From Symbiodinium natans (lineage: Eukaryota > Sar > Dinophyceae > Suessiales > Symbiodiniaceae): a stretch of DNA of 64,000 bases. The position numbers and the translations under genes are program-made. The notes under the pieces are model-generated. The model saw only the letters and a program-made list of their open reading frames with translations. It ran no database searches and was not told where the DNA came from. Where the stretch lies: assembly GCA_905221605.1 (NCBI GenBank), contig CAJNDS010000117.1:62001-126000 (forward strand), given 5' to 3'. Position 1 is the stretch's first letter; each line of letters starts with the position of its first letter. This document shows positions 1 to 11,994 of the stretch, piece by piece.

Positions 1-540
1 TCCCTCTGTGCAGTTGTTGATGCTCGCCTTTGGGGCAACTGGGCATCATGCGGCCGCACGATGGTGGATCGACTGGAGGAAAACGGAATCCACTCGAGAC
101 GAGGACACCATGCGACACCACGATTTTTGCCGATGTTTAGCATCTGGATGCTCCGCGGGCTCCTCTTTGTACCAGGACAGCCGCTGGGAAATGAACTGCC
201 TCATCTCTGCGTATGCCAAGGTAGGCCGGCCGCTAGAGGTGGGGGGCGCATAAAATATCAGATCGCCTCGTCACCGGATGCAAAAGAAATACAGACAGGT
301 TATTGCACGCACCATCCTTCCATGTCCTTCCGAATCCTCCCGTTGGCTGGACCTGGGAGGCCGCGCAGTACCTGCGGGAGATGAATCGAGGGGGGCTCCG
401 GCCGGATGCACGCAGCTTCGCAGGTGGGGAAAGAGAAGTGTACCCGAAAGCGTCCACTCAGCTCGTTCTATTGCAAGAGACCCTGTTTTGGCAGAGGTGT
501 TATAGAGGCCTGGGAGCACATCGGCAACAGGCCCCTGTGA
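1..540 (+). CDS. Pentatricopeptide-repeat (PPR) protein gene, 3' end, at least four exons
   Basis: This is the C-terminal end of a PPR protein; PPR proteins bind RNA and in algae usually act in plastid or mitochondrial RNA processing. Joining exons ..61-95, 181-238, 360-423 and 497-540 gives one uninterrupted PPR-like helix pair with motifs MVDRLEENGIH, NCLISAYAKVG, AAQYLREM and GLRPDARSF, and ends EAWEHIGNRPL-stop (TGA 538-540). The introns are 96-180 (GA donor), 239-359 (GT donor) and 424-496 (GT donor), all ending in AG. Upstream of 61 the reading frame is uncertain: the frame giving LLMLAFGATGHHAAARW does not join cleanly to the 61-95 exon, so there is either another small intron or a frameshift. 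The gene begins outside the window. Family assignment is by motif recognition only. Confidence 0.72.
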
Positions 541-917
541 ACAAAGTGTGCTGAAGATAGATGTTCTCGACCTTCTCGCGAGGTATCAGATGTTGCGGTG
601 GCTGAAGCTGTATCTCAGGGCGGAAGCCAGAGGCATCTTAGGAGAGCTACTAGATCCTCGAGATGCAGGGCTCCTTGGCATGGGCTAGGTTGGACGGCTT
701 GGGGGGGGGCCTTTGTCGGGCTCCTCTGCTACTGTAGTGACATGTAGTGACTGTCGTGTTATTGGGCTATAGCTGCATGAACTGTGCTACTGAGCAAAAC
801 GATTCGTTTCAAGGCTTCCGTATTATGCAATGGCGGAGTCTTATGTGAAGGCCTGCTCCCGATGTTTCTACTCACGTAATATCTCACGTCCGCCGGGAAC
901 TGCGCGCAACTGTGAAG
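541..917 (+). other. Probable 3' UTR and intergenic DNA
   Basis: This stretch follows the PPR stop codon and has no open frame that looks coding. It contains a G9 run near 700-708. No polyadenylation signal, promoter motif or RNA gene was recognised. Confidence 0.4.
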
Positions 918-2270
918 GTCGCTGATGCCGTCCGCACCATGAGCCTGCTGAAGGCGGTGAAGGATCGCGGCATTCCGCTTAGCATCCAGGTGCGCTGACT
1001 CCTCCTCCTTGGTACTGTAGGTGTGTTCTGCCATGTTCTGCCATGTTCTGCCTGTTATGGTGTGTTGCGGCTGCTGAGATCGGTTTGCTAATCTGAGAAG
1101 ACTGTACTCTTTTGTGCTCGAGGCCTATCGCCTTCGGCTCGACGTGCTCTTGCGTGTGCGGGGCCAGCGCCGAGCGATGGAACAGATCGAGCGGGCATTT
1201 GAACCTGGGCGGCATGGTGAGTGATGATTCGTGCATGGGTGGAAGCTATGGGCTATCGGATGCTATGGGCTACGGCTGCCACCACTGTGCCTCAAGGTAG
1301 AGTTCGTCGGCAACCGCCCATCGAAGGGTCCAATCTTCACCCAAGACCTGATGGCAAGATGTCGTGGCGCCGGCTGCATTGCAGTAGATCATCGATATCC
1401 TCAGAGACAAAAGGGAAGAGGCATGGCGAGAGCAAACAGCTTGAAAAACTCGCTTGTGTTGGTTCATTCCAGGTGATGTTCTTGGCGAAGAGACTGTTGA
1501 GGAGATCTTCGAAGAGATGGGCCAGTCACCAAGATCTGGAGGTCCATTCTCACGCCGGGGCTTTGCTTTTGGTCCTTTTTTCAGGTGTCGAAAACAGCCT
1601 TGTGCAGAAGGACGGAAAGGTAGCAAATAATGATAGCAACAATGGCATGCTGATGAAAGGCTGTCCCTCTGGCAGGACAACCTCGGAGCAGATGCCTACC
1701 AGAAGTGGCAAGTGGCATCCCAGCTGCGTATGCATGCGTGATCCTCGCACATGCGGTTATGCTCTGCCATGAGGCTCAGCTGAACGTGGCAATCAGCCGA
1801 GCGGTGAAACACAAGAGAATAGTTGCCGGCACCTCGCTTCTGCTGGACAAGGAGGCACGTCACCGGCGCCCGATATGCCGTTATGCCCAAAGATGTCCCC
1901 GGCGCATATGCCCTCCAGGAAGACGAGGATGCCTTTGCGGAGAAGCAGGAAGCCCGCAAGCCTTTCGAGGCTGTGCGAAGGGCGGCGGAGGGGCGGAGGG
2001 GGGAAGGGGCGAAGGGGCGAAGGGGCGAAGGGGCGAAGGGGCACCCAGGGTGAAGGGGCACCCGGGGCGAAGGCTGAGCCTACATTGCCTCGCGCGACGC
2101 TGATGTGATTCAGTGTTTGGCTGCAAGTCCTTTGCAGGTGGGTGGCATTGATCAGGGCTTCCGTGTCTTGAAGCGCGAAGAAAGCGAGAAGGGCTTGCCG
2201 GAGTGGATGGCACTGAAGAAGCCCCTTGGCTGCAGATGTGATCATCGAGGCATGCTTGTTTTGCGTCAGA
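918..2270 (+). CDS. Unidentified multi-exon gene, partial exon set
   Basis: Several short open segments bounded by AG acceptors and GT donors look like exons. 918-989 encodes 24 residues (VADAVRTMSLLKAVKDRG..). 1123-1216 encodes a basic helix with AYRLRLDVLLRVRGQRRAM. About 1297-1356 encodes VEFVGNRPSKGPIFTQDLM. About 1475-1530 encodes DVLGEETVEEIFEEMGQ. About 1870-1980 encodes ARYAVMPKDVPGAYALQE followed by an acidic/basic helix. About 2140-2217 encodes GFRVLKREESEKGLPEWM. I do not recognise a family. The segments are charged and mostly helical, and all are on the + strand. Exon linkage is inferred from spacing alone, so more than one gene could be present. Confidence 0.4.
2003..2043 (+). 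repeat. Tandem repeat, unit GGGGCGAA
   Basis: About four to five copies of an 8-bp unit sit immediately after a likely exon end. Two diverged GGGGCACCC-like units follow. Confidence 0.85.
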
Positions 2271-2282
2271 GCAGTGCACACG

Positions 2283-2342
2283 CATGCACGTGACTGCACG
2301 TGACTGCACGTGACTGCATGTGACTGCATGTGATTGCATGTG
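2283..2342 (+). repeat. Tandem repeat, unit TGACTGCACG / TGACTGCATG
   Basis: Six copies of a 10-bp unit drift from CACG to CATG variants along the array. It lies between exon-like segments and has no coding signal. Confidence 0.85.
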
Positions 2343-3327
2343 TGAATGTGCGGCGTGGCAAGGCCCATTCGATACGGCACAGCCAGGTGAGAGAACGACT
2401 CGGTGTCGGACTCGACGCCTCCGGGGCAAAGCTCTTTACACGTAGGCTCTAGGCTACGTAGGCTACGTCGTTACGTAGGACGTCTCCCAACGCATGTTGC
2501 TCGTGGTCCCCGGCACGCGAAGCAGCCGTAAATGCATGCTCGTGCCCATTCCCGTTTACAGCTTACCTTCTTGATGTTGAGCTGTTTCTCATGTAAGTAT
2601 AGAAGTGTTTTCGTAAGTTTGTTCCAGCGAGCCAGCAGGGAAAGGGCAGGAGACCACTTATGTTTTCACCATGTTCACCCCGTGGCCTCACGCCTCGGGA
2701 GTCTTTGTGTTCATCTACAACAGAATAATGGCACTGACATGTGGGAAATGTAGGAACGTTTGTAGCTCTGCTCGTCTTGTGCCGCTCATCGTGGGACCAC
2801 CAAATGGTCCTGTTCATTTGCATATATCCTACCGTTGATATGCAGATGCGAGAAAGGCCTCCTCATGGACAGAGCGTCATCTTCTGTTTCCCTGAATTCT
2901 GCTGGGCCTTCTCTTCTCTTTCACTTCAGTCACTGCAGTCTGATCGGTCAAACTAGGTCGTAACTAGGACCTATAGGAGTGCATAGGAAAGCTAGGATCA
3001 GGGACAGCAAGCAGCCGTGGTCGCGGTTCTTGAGAACAATGCCCGTCTTTGAAGGGATGGGTCCTTGCACCGTGCTACCCGCCCGCTCGCGCAGTGCGAG
3101 ACCACCATCTACGACGAGGTCGGTCCGGCACTGGAGGCCAGGTGGGGCTTCCTCTGGGGCTCTGCATCTTTGGCTTCTTGTCATCTTGCCTCCCTCTTTG
3201 GCAGCTCAACGTTCCGTATCTGCCCAAGCTGAGGCCGTCATGAACAAGCAGAACGAGAACGAGCATCTCGGATGCATGTGACGGGTTTGGGTGTGTGATC
3301 TCCCAGTCGCACGCCTTCGATGTGCAG
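2343..3327 (+). other. Mostly non-coding; weak exon candidates near 3010-3280
   Basis: Nothing convincing is seen from 2343 to about 3000. From 3010 to 3280 there are two short candidate exons: about 3095-3141, encoding CETTIYDEVGPALEA with a following GT, and about 3201-3272, encoding AQRSVSAQAEAVMNKQNE after a TTGGCAG acceptor. They may be the first exons of the coiled-coil gene downstream. Confidence 0.3.
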
Positions 3328-6300
3328 GAAAGACATCCGCTCTGTGGCCGAGAAGTTGGCGCAGTTTGATCTGCAGGCAGGGGGGTGGTGCGGTTGCAAG
3401 GCTGCCTGACTTTAGTGCAGCCTTTCTCGCCCGTTCTCGAAGTGAAAAGGAGCTGCGGGAACTCAGCGCCAACGCCTTGCAGATGAGGGACGAGGCCGGA
3501 GGATGTGCTTCCCCTGAGTGGGACGTCATTGAAGGGGCGTAGCTCAGGTCATGAACTGCATCAACCGCCTGAATGTGTTGGACAGCCAATGGCTGCGAGA
3601 CAAGGCGCAGACCCCAATCCCCCACGCCACCGGTGCGCAAGCAATTCAAACGCTTACAACTAACTCCATTCTTGAAATTGCAGGAGGAGCTGCGGGACAT
3701 AGTTGAAAGGACCAGCCAGGCGACTGCTGGGTAAGCCTTCTTTGAATGTTGTTACAGACGAGAGAGGCAGAGAGAGGGGGTTGTTCCGCACTGGTTCGCT
3801 TTCGCGCACGGGCAGCACTCTGCACTTTGCACATTTCCGCACATCCCTGAAGTCTATCGAAGTCTCACAGTTCGAGTTTGTCGACACTTCAGGGTACGAC
3901 GCTCTCTGGCGCTCAGTTTGCAGCAGCTGCCAGGGCTGGCATAGCACATCTTAGCGCTTAGCACCGCCTTTGTCGTTTCGGGGGAACTCGCGGACCTTCA
4001 TTTCACAGCTACTCTCAACAACGCTGCGCAAGCCACAGCCGCTGTGGTGAGAAGTTGTTAGAAAAGTGTGAGGGCTGTCTCCTAGCTACGGCCCTCAGTT
4101 CAGAAGCCGAAGCCAGCATAATTGTGCAGAGACCTTTGGAAACCAGCACGGTTGACACGTTGAAATTCCTTCGTTTTTGCGAAGCATGCGGCGCCGTGGC
4201 ATTTCCTTACACTTCCGCGGAACCACTAATGACAGGAAAAAGGCAGGCAACTCACAGCATAGAGTTTGGAGGATTTGTGGGGAAGCGGGCTCGAGACTGA
4301 GACCCTAACGTGCCTGAACGCTCTGCTTCTCCTCCCTCTCTTCCTATCAGTCCTGTCATCCTCTGTCCCCCCTCTCTTTCCCTTGGCTCTACTCACGCCA
4401 GGACTTGAAGGACCTTCAAAAGTGCCCTGGCAGGTGATAGTGATACTTTACATGCACTGTCAGAGAAGGAAGGGTTGTCGAACATTCTGTCAAGTCCTAC
4501 TCGCCCCCCAGGTACATCATGGGCAAGATCGATGTTGGCATCGAGGCGGATGCCGACCTGCGCCGCGACCAGCAGGCAGATTGCAGAGTCGTTGTGCGTT
4601 TACCTTTCCGCAGCTTTAGAAGTCCGGTCAGAGGTTGCCGATGTAAGAGACACTTCTGCCCCAGATTCTCAACGAGCGCATGCAGCTCATCGCGGATGAC
4701 CTCCGCCTCCTAATGGTCGGGTGCTGATCTGGGTCCTGCCAAGGATCCCTGTGACTCGGAGTGGGGCTCTACATGGCACTACACATCCCTACATCCCACG
4801 CATCCCGCGCATCCCGCGCAGACTGAGGAAGAGCATCAGCGGCTGGCCAACCGCACACTGGGTGTGGTGGAGGCCCCTGGAGTTGAAAAGATGCTTCCAG
4901 GTCGAAACGCTGACAAAGCCCCCTCTTTCAACATTTTAAGAGACAAATGTTGGAGCCATCCACAGGCCCCTTGCGTTCAGCTCTGGTCTGGTCTCTGAAG
5001 TTGTGAAGACTGCGTGTGGTTGAAGCAGTCTGAAGCAAACTTGTATCCCCGGACATCACAGGGCAAAGGTGCGTAGCAAGGCTGTTCGTGGACTTCCTTG
5101 CAAATCCTTGGATTAAAATGGTTCAAGATTTCTGAAATGTGACTCTTTTTGGGATATGATATGACATAAGACACTATCTTGGCCGCCTTTTGCTTCGCTT
5201 GCACCTTGCGAGGAGAATGAGGAGATGCGAACACTCCTCGGGCAGGTGCCTGGCCACGAGCATAGCAGCTTGTGCGATGTTTGTGGTCGCTCTCAGCACA
5301 GGTGCGGGAAGACAACGAGCACCTGCGGCACGACAATTTCCAGGCCATACCGGGCTACTGATGTGCCAAATCGTGTGACGTAGGGCGCATCGCATAGCTG
5401 TTCAGGTCAGCACGCGAGTTCTCAGCTTGGAGGGTGCGGCCAGCGAAAAGTGGCAAGAGACGCAGACTCAGCGAGCAGCTTCGTGCGGGCTGGGAACACT
5501 GCCCGAAGTCGCAAAGCTCAATGCAGCAATCCTGCGAGGTTCACACCCGCAGTTCTGTACTTCCGCAACTGGCATCGCACCGCGAAGGAAGCGAGCTGCA
5601 AAGCCACTGTTGGTTTCTGCTGCGAGCACTCTCCGCCGCAGGGTGAGGATGTGCAGCTTTCGGCAGATCTGTCCATTGCAGTAGGCTGCGGCAGCCGCAT
5701 CTTTGACAGTCGAGTGCAGCCGATCAACCCCTGGGTTCATGTTCATGTCATTCATGTCATCTATCAGCACAATTGGCACAATTGGAACAGGCCGTGGTTT
5801 CCTGGCAGCTACCGGCGTCGTATGCCCGTCCTCGTTGTGCAGAGCTTGTACCGAAATATTGGGGAATGCCGCCGCACTGCCTTCAGCTGCCTTCAGCTGC
5901 TTTCAGCTGCCTTCAGCCGCCTTCAGCTGTCTTCAGCTGCTCTGCCAGGTGATTGGAAACACTGAGGGGCTGGCGGTGGGTGCGCCTTCCAACAGTCTTC
6001 CCTGTCCTCATGATCTCCAGATGTGCTGCCCACCTGAGGCGATGGTCCCTGCAGGCATTTCGGCACTCCGGGTGCTCCGGGCATGCTTGGCAACCGCCAC
6101 AACCTGTCTCAACCGGTGTCCTCACAAGCAGTGTCAAGCCGAAGTATCCTGACACGTCCGGATACAGGATGCTTCTCATCTTACTACGAGATCGAGGCCT
6201 GGGCTTGTTGGCTTTGTGGCTGAGTGTGCCTTAAGCATGCTTAGCAAAAGCCTCTTTCGCTGTGGGTTGATTCTGTTTTTGAAGCTGAAGTCACTGAAGC

Positions 6301-7104
6301 TGCGAGATGGATGAAGTCACCGCCTCACCGGCTGGCGCCGGGGGGCTCTTCGTCGGCGTCTCCTTGCAGAGTGGCGAGGTGCCCCGGGGTCATCCGTGCC
6401 GCCCATGAGCGCGTAGAGATGTGCGAGCAGTACTGGTAGTGTACTGGGAGCGCGTAGAGATGTGCCGGTACTGTGTGGTGTAGAGTGCTGTTGGGTGATT
6501 GATGGCATACCGCGGTTTGCGGGCTGCTATGGCAGAAGCTGCTTGCTGTTTTTTTGGTTTGCTTCTGCAGATGATGTGCACGCACTCCGTAGATATGGAT
6601 TAAGAAGAGCAGGAGATTGCCAACCATCCTCGCAAAGAGTTCGATGGCTGGTTGGTTGGAGGAAGTGGCAAGGCAAGGGCCAGTCGGGGTGCTTCAAGCT
6701 GTCGTTGGTGTTTTCATTTCTTCCTTGTAATTTAGTTCTGCTGCCTACATATTCCTTCAGATCCCTTCAGGCTTTGACGATTCGGGCCAGCTGCTCCCTC
6801 CTCAGTCTGTTATGCCTTGTGACTGAGACTTCTGGACGCACAACCACATCAGTTAGCCACCCTTTCTGCCCTGTTTCTGCGCTGGAATGCTCTCAGTTGC
6901 AGCTGAGCCAATCGACGCGGTGCAGCCCTCAAACGGTTCCGGGTTGAGCTTCACAACATGGGGTGTGTCAAGGCCGGCCCGTGACTCAGGAGAAGTTGCC
7001 AGACACTTTTGCCCCAACCTGCGATGAGCGCAGCCTTCGGGATGCCAGAAAGGCAAGGGGAGCTCTTCCACGCACGCACGCACGCACGCACGCGCGCAGG
7101 CACG

Positions 7105-7181
<77 letters not shown>

Positions 7182-9250
7182 GTGCACATGCACACTTGGC
7201 CCAACGTCTTTTGCGGATGCGGACGGATCTTGAGGTGGAGTTTGAGCCGGTTTGCCAGGCTTTGAAGCTGCTGCGAGCGGCGATGCCACCGCTTGCCAAG
7301 GGGAAGGTGGAGGAGGCATCACTCAAACGTCATTCAAACATCATCCTGAGTGTTTTTTCACTTCCCCTGGGCCCCAGGTGGAGCTCCGGGACAGCTGGAG
7401 CAGCGAGGCTTGACCCACAAATCGGGCCACATTTTGTAGTCTGTCTCCTTCGTTTCTTCTATGAGCTGACTGAGCAGCTGTCGCCTAGTGCCCGCAGCTG
7501 CATGATAGACCAGACACGCTGCGACACAGCGCTTTTTGACGCCTTCGATGGCTTCTGTACACATTGCAGTGAATGATGAGGTGACTTGCAGCCTCACACA
7601 GCTAGGAGCGACACCATACGCAGCTCAATGGTTTGCTTCAATTTTCCATGCAATGCGTAAGCATGACCGTTGGCGGGTGGCGGTGTGCGCCGTCGTGCTG
7701 GCTTTCGCAGCGCGGCACGTGCACCTCGGCCTGTCTCATCAGCTGACCGACTTTGCGGTTTAGGTTTAGGTCTCCCGCAAAACAACTTGTGCACTGCTGG
7801 GGAGAGTGGGAGTTTGCAGTTGTCCCGAGTGTGAAGCTCAGCTACGGAGGTCGCAGGCCTGGTGCGAACCGGGTCACGCTCCTTCCAGGTGCCGCAAGAT
7901 ACGCCATCATTTTTTTTGATTCTTCGTTTCTTCTTTGCTGTTCGTCTTCGCCGTGCTTCTTCGTCGTTGTTCTCAGACTCCTCTCTGTCTTCGTTCTCTT
8001 CGCTTCTCCTCCCAGTCCTGGCCGGCGGCGTTTGTTTGATGCCGTTGCTGTGGCCCTGCTGGCGGAGGAGGCCAGAGCGGAGGCCCCCGCGCGCTTTTGC
8101 TCTCGTGCTTCTGCTCAAATTGCTCACTCCGGTCATCTAGCTCTGCATCTTCCGTCTACGTGCTTGTTTCGCTCGTGTGGGCACATCTTGGCATGCGTTG
8201 GCTCTGCGAGGCTCCCGTCTACACTGAGACAGACAACCTGGGTGAGGTTTGGACAACCGCAAGCGCCGCTTGCCCAAGCCGGGAAGAACTCCCAAAAGTA
8301 AGACTGTTCTTGACGAGACGACGCGGTGAACGGGTGAAGGGGTGAAGAGGTGAAGAGGTGAAGAGGTGAAGAGGTGAAGAGGTGAAGAGGTGAAGAGGTG
8401 AAGAGGTGAAGAGATGAAGAGGTGAAAAGAAGTGCAACCTGTGTTGAACAAGACTTCTGCTCAAGGTGCTGAAACGTCGCGCCAAAGAATTGCAGAAGTT
8501 GAGCAAGCGGAAGCTCCGGGGATCGCAAGCCGCTTGGCCTCGGGTCTTTTAGGGTCATATCTCTCCCCGTGTCTGTCTCCTTGGTGTGTTCTCATGTGGT
8601 CTGTTCCTTCTTCCTACCTTGGCAGACCCCGCTCCCGCGGGCCTTCGTGACCTATCTCACCCGAGCAGCTTGGATGGAGATGCGCAGCAAGTTATCTCCC
8701 ACGCCCTGACCCGCTTGAACCGAGAGCCGAGGTGCTGATCAACTACGACCGCCACTTGGATTGCATTCTTGGCGATCTGGCAATTTTTTGTCTGAGCTGT
8801 GATCTGCTTTGCAATTCTCCACTGAGGTCGATCGATTAAGCTGTGGGCGCAGCCAGAGCCTTACGTCATGCACGGCGCAGTTGCCATTATGTTCCACGCT
8901 TCGTAGCACTTCGCGCTTGGCGAGGTCGCCTCCGGAGGGCGTTTCCGCGCCAGAGGCAAGACGTGCGCAGTTTGCAGCCCTGGCTGCTGCCGTGGACCTT
9001 GGCATCATCGGCTCCTACGGCAGCGACGCGCAAGGCTCTATCAATGTCCGCGATAGCTTCTTGTAGGGTTCAAGCGGTTATTTTAGGGGTGTCTGAGACA
9101 TGGATATCTCCTAGTGTCCCAAAGCCCTACACAGGACCCAAAGTTTCATCTGGGACCTGGCCGCTCTGTGAAGGCCTTGCAAGCCTGGCGAAAGCTCTGC
9201 GTGGCCTCTGCAGAGACGACGTGTCGGCCAAGCGGCAGGCCCGAGGCTGA
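3328..9250 (+). CDS. Coiled-coil protein gene made of many micro-exons (unidentified)
   Basis: A chain of very short open segments with good splice signals encodes charged heptad-like helices. Examples are 3328-3376 (DIRSVAEKLAQFDLQ, then a GC donor), 3441-3502 (EKELRELSANALQM), 3548-3610 (MNCINRLNVLDSQWLRDKAQ), 3684-3719 (EELRDIVERTSQ, GC donor), 4512-4575 (YIMGKIDVGIEADADLRRD, GC donor) and 4664-4710 (ILNERMQLIADDLRLL). Further ones are 4821-4866 (TEEEHQRLANRTLGV), 5213-5244 (ENEEMRTLLGQ), 5302-5343 (VREDNEHLRHDNFQ, GC donor), 7196-7308 (RLLRMRTDLEVEFEPV), about 8455-8520 (KVLKRRAKELQKLSKRKL), about 8940-9050 (EARRAQFAALAAAVDLG) and 9160-9248 (EGLASLAKALRGLCRDDV). Most exons are 32-100 nt. 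I infer a structural or cytoskeletal coiled-coil protein but recognise no family. The 6-kb span could hold two genes. Confidence 0.5.
5880..5940 (+). repeat. Tandem repeat, unit CTTCAGCTGC
   Basis: Six imperfect copies of a 10-bp unit lie within a presumed intron of the coiled-coil gene. Confidence 0.85.
7070..7184 (+). repeat. Compound microsatellite (CACG)n-(CAGG)n-(CACG)n
   Basis: A core of CAGG tetranucleotides is bracketed on both sides by CACG tetranucleotides. It ends just before the exon at 7196. Confidence 0.95.
7309..8454 (+). other. Intronic/intergenic DNA with few exon candidates
   Basis: Only two short exon-like pieces are visible: about 7379-7411 (VELRDSWSSEA after CCCCAG) and about 8045-8130 (ALLAEEARAEAPARF). 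The rest is T/C-rich (7905-8025) or tandem repeat (8325-8425). Confidence 0.35.
8325..8425 (+). repeat. Tandem repeat, unit GTGAAGAG
   Basis: About a dozen near-perfect 8-bp units lie directly upstream of the 8455 exon candidate. Confidence 0.95.
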
Positions 9251-10768
9251 GGGGCTACGCCATGTTACGCCTGAGAAGTCTTCTGGTTGGTTCTGGACGT
9301 TGCGCAGAGGAGACGCATAGAAAGGCTCAACAACTCACATCTTCGGAGGGGGGGGGAGCGGGGGGAACCCTGTGTGTTTTTTGGTATTGCTGTTTTCTGT
9401 CATTTTTTGGGTGGTACCCAGGCGGGGGGTGAGGGTGTTCTCCACTTTTCCATAGGCAATCCTCTATCGTCGCTATGTTTTCATAGGAAAGTATTTCTCT
9501 GTGTTTTAACTCTTCAGATGGCCAGGTTTGCAACAGCTTCCTGCTAGTCGTTGGGGTTTTGGCCGTTACTGACGTTTTCTGAAAAGGCGGAGGAAGTGGA
9601 GGAGGCGCGAGAAGAGAAGAGGTGCCAAGAACAAGGGCGCAGAGGCCAAGGAGGCCGAGGTAGGCCGAGGTAGGAGAAAGAGGGAACGCCGAGCAAGAGA
9701 GCGAAGGGAGTAAACTTGAGTAAGCCAAAGGCAAACGAGGGAGGAGGCAGAGAAGGCAGCCCAAGCACGAAAGATTGCAGTGCCCGGGCCAAAGCCAACT
9801 TCCCTCCATTTTCTCGACAACTTTGTAGGAAAACCTGTATTTTCTGTATGTTGAAAAAGGAAAACCTCTACTTTCTCTTAATTTTCATTCGAATTGAAGG
9901 GAAGAAGGGACAGAAGGAAAGAAAGGCGGAAAGAAAGAAAGAAAGAAATAAATAAACAAAAAAGCAGGAAAGAAGAGAACAATGCAAGAAATGTCGCAGA
10001 AAAAGTATCCAGCGAGAGAAGAAAGAAAGAACCAACAAAGGAAAGGAAGAAAGAAAGAAATACATAAATGAAGAACGATAGAAAGAAAGGTGAAAGATAT
10101 ATAGCAAGAAAGAGAGAAAGAACGAATGAAGTTCATGACGAAAGGCAAGCTTGCTCCAACGCATGTGAGGGGGTCAGGGGTTCAGGCTTCCGCTTCTCTC
10201 TGCCTCCCCCACTCCCCTCGAAAAGGTGTAGGACTTGGGGAGGCATTGATGGGGCTACATCTCAGGAAGTCGTAGAACCTAAACTTAGAAACCCGAAAAC
10301 TGATTGCGGCCTTGTCAGGCCTCGTGCATCAGGTCTTTTCGGGTATAGCGGCGTGCCCAACTCCAGAAACCATAATGCTAAAGGCTCAGAATTCCTCGTA
10401 ATCAGACCACCCAGCTGCATTGGTGGGACTTCTGTGCCCCTCTGCAGAAAGCCCACGGCAACACGCTAAATATAGAGGAAGCTATGAATACTTGCAGAGG
10501 GTTTCTGATGGAAGTACAGAGAACGCACCCCCCGAGTTGCTTGGGGGGCTCCGTTGCGCAACCCTAAGGTCGCCTTTGCCCTGTCCTTGCTCCCGGCCGA
10601 CTTGCAGCCACATGCCGCTGAATTGTGGAGAGTGTGGAGAGTGTGGAGAGTGTGGAGAGTGTGGAGAGTGGGAGTAGCGCAGCACAGAGAGCCCGAACTG
10701 ACGTGCGAGAGAGCAGCTCATGCAAGAGGGCTGCGAGAAGCCTGAAACCTGAGAGAGCTTTGCACACA
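9251..10768 (+). other. Non-coding, purine-rich stretch
   Basis: From 9583 to 9760 the + strand is strongly G/A-rich; a frame there encodes KAEEVEEAREEKR and could be a short coiled-coil exon. From 9885 to 10135 the sequence is dominated by GAAA/AAAG units, an almost pure purine tract. From 10140 to 10620 no convincing exon was seen. Confidence 0.5.
10624..10672 (+). repeat. Tandem repeat, unit AGTGTGGAG
   Basis: Five copies of a 9-bp unit. Confidence 0.9.
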
Positions 10769-11692
10769 GGCCCGTCGCTGAGATCGAGAAGCTGGTCAAT
10801 GATGTCACCTGGAGTTTAGCCTCTCATCTTTACACTCCTGAGTCAGAGCGTGATGCTGCGCGTGCTGCATCGTGGCATGTCATGATGTTGCGAACTTGCT
10901 AGTGGATGTTCCATCGCCTGAGGACTTTGTGGCTGGCTCAGCACTGATCTGCGGAGATTCGATTGCTGTGTGCTGTCGTTCAGGTTGGCTCAGCAGTTTG
11001 TTGCAAGCAAAAGAGTCCCGTCAAGGTGGATATCCCCAGCTCGAATCTGGATGCTGCAGCGGCAGCCACGGATGCTGCCCTGCAGCGGCTGCCACAGGAG
11101 TCCCTCCGTGTCAGGGGTTCCCAAAACCTTTCAGAAACCTTTCACGGACTGTCTGTCAGACCTTAATCGCCATTTTTTTTGTTCCAAGGTGTAGGCATGT
11201 CAGTCACAGACAGCCAGCTGGTGCGGGCCGGCTCCGAGCACCCCACCACCCAAGAGGCGCTGCACCGACGACTCCGACGAGAAGGAGATCGTGACACCGC
11301 CAGCGCTGAAACGGCTCTCGCGGAGCGGCCAGCAAGAGTGGCACCTGTCGAGGCTAGCCAAACTGCGGTCACCTACAAGCGTCTTGGATGTGGACATGCT
11401 CTGCCGTGCCTCGGGTTCCACAGCAGCCGCCGGCACAGCAGTTGCCGGCAGTGTCCGGGACGTGGACGCACTCGCACGTGGCTCGGAGGCCACCACCGTC
11501 CAGTTCCAGGTCTTCCCAGAAGAGATCGTGCAGCACTTGAAAGCGATCTACCTCGCCAAGAAACCTTCAGTAGAGTGCAACTACCGGAAACACCGAGATC
11601 TATCAGCAGCGCATATGGGCCGCATTGCAGCACTCTTGGAGTCTACAAGCACAACGGAAGGCTATCTGTCGCTTCTAGACCAGGAGATCTAA
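10769..11692 (+). CDS. Basic, Ser-rich protein gene, 3' exons (unidentified)
   Basis: Exon-like segments are 10769-10810 (VAEIEKLVNDVTWSL), about 10984-11145 (VGSAVCCKQKSPVKVD.. with an Ala-rich helix) and a long one at about 11205-11692. The last begins with a Pro/Lys/Arg-rich stretch (STPPPKRRCTDDSDEKE) and continues through LKRLSRSGQQEWHLSRL. It ends VFPEEIVQHLKAIYLAKK .. EGYLSLLDQEI with TAA at 11690-11692. The KRRC-DDSDEKE segment resembles a nuclear localisation/acidic linker, but that is inference. A GA donor directly after LLDQ (11681) could instead splice to the exon at about 11995. No known domain was recognised. Confidence 0.5.
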
Positions 11693-11741
11693 GCTTCTCG
11701 GTTGTGCGTCCAAGTTACGGAAGGGTGGGATCCGAAACACT

Positions 11742-11858
11742 CACATATGTATATATATATATATACATACAGAGAGTCTTGAGAGGCTCAGAGAGAGATA
11801 GATAATATATATATATATATATGTATATATATAGATAAAATAAATAACTATAAATAAA

Positions 11859-11889
<31 letters not shown>

Positions 11890-11890
11890 G
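11742..11890 (+). repeat. TA-rich microsatellite cluster
   Basis: Three (TA)n blocks (about 11742-11770, 11804-11833 and 11867-11889) are separated by AGAGAGATAGATA and A/T-rich spacers. It lies between two exon candidates and is probably intronic or intergenic. Confidence 0.9.
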
Positions 11891-11994
11891 CTGGACCAAG
11901 TCTTTCTCGGGCAACGCCTGGATCCGTGCCCATAGTGGCCTCTCCCATTTCTCGTCCACGCTTCGCTGCAGTTCTCTCCTTCTATGGCTGTCAG

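Noticed and set aside
8738-8775. VLINYDRHLDCIL, resembling an Sm/LSm strand
   Set aside because: A single short match with no neighbouring Sm motif found on either side.
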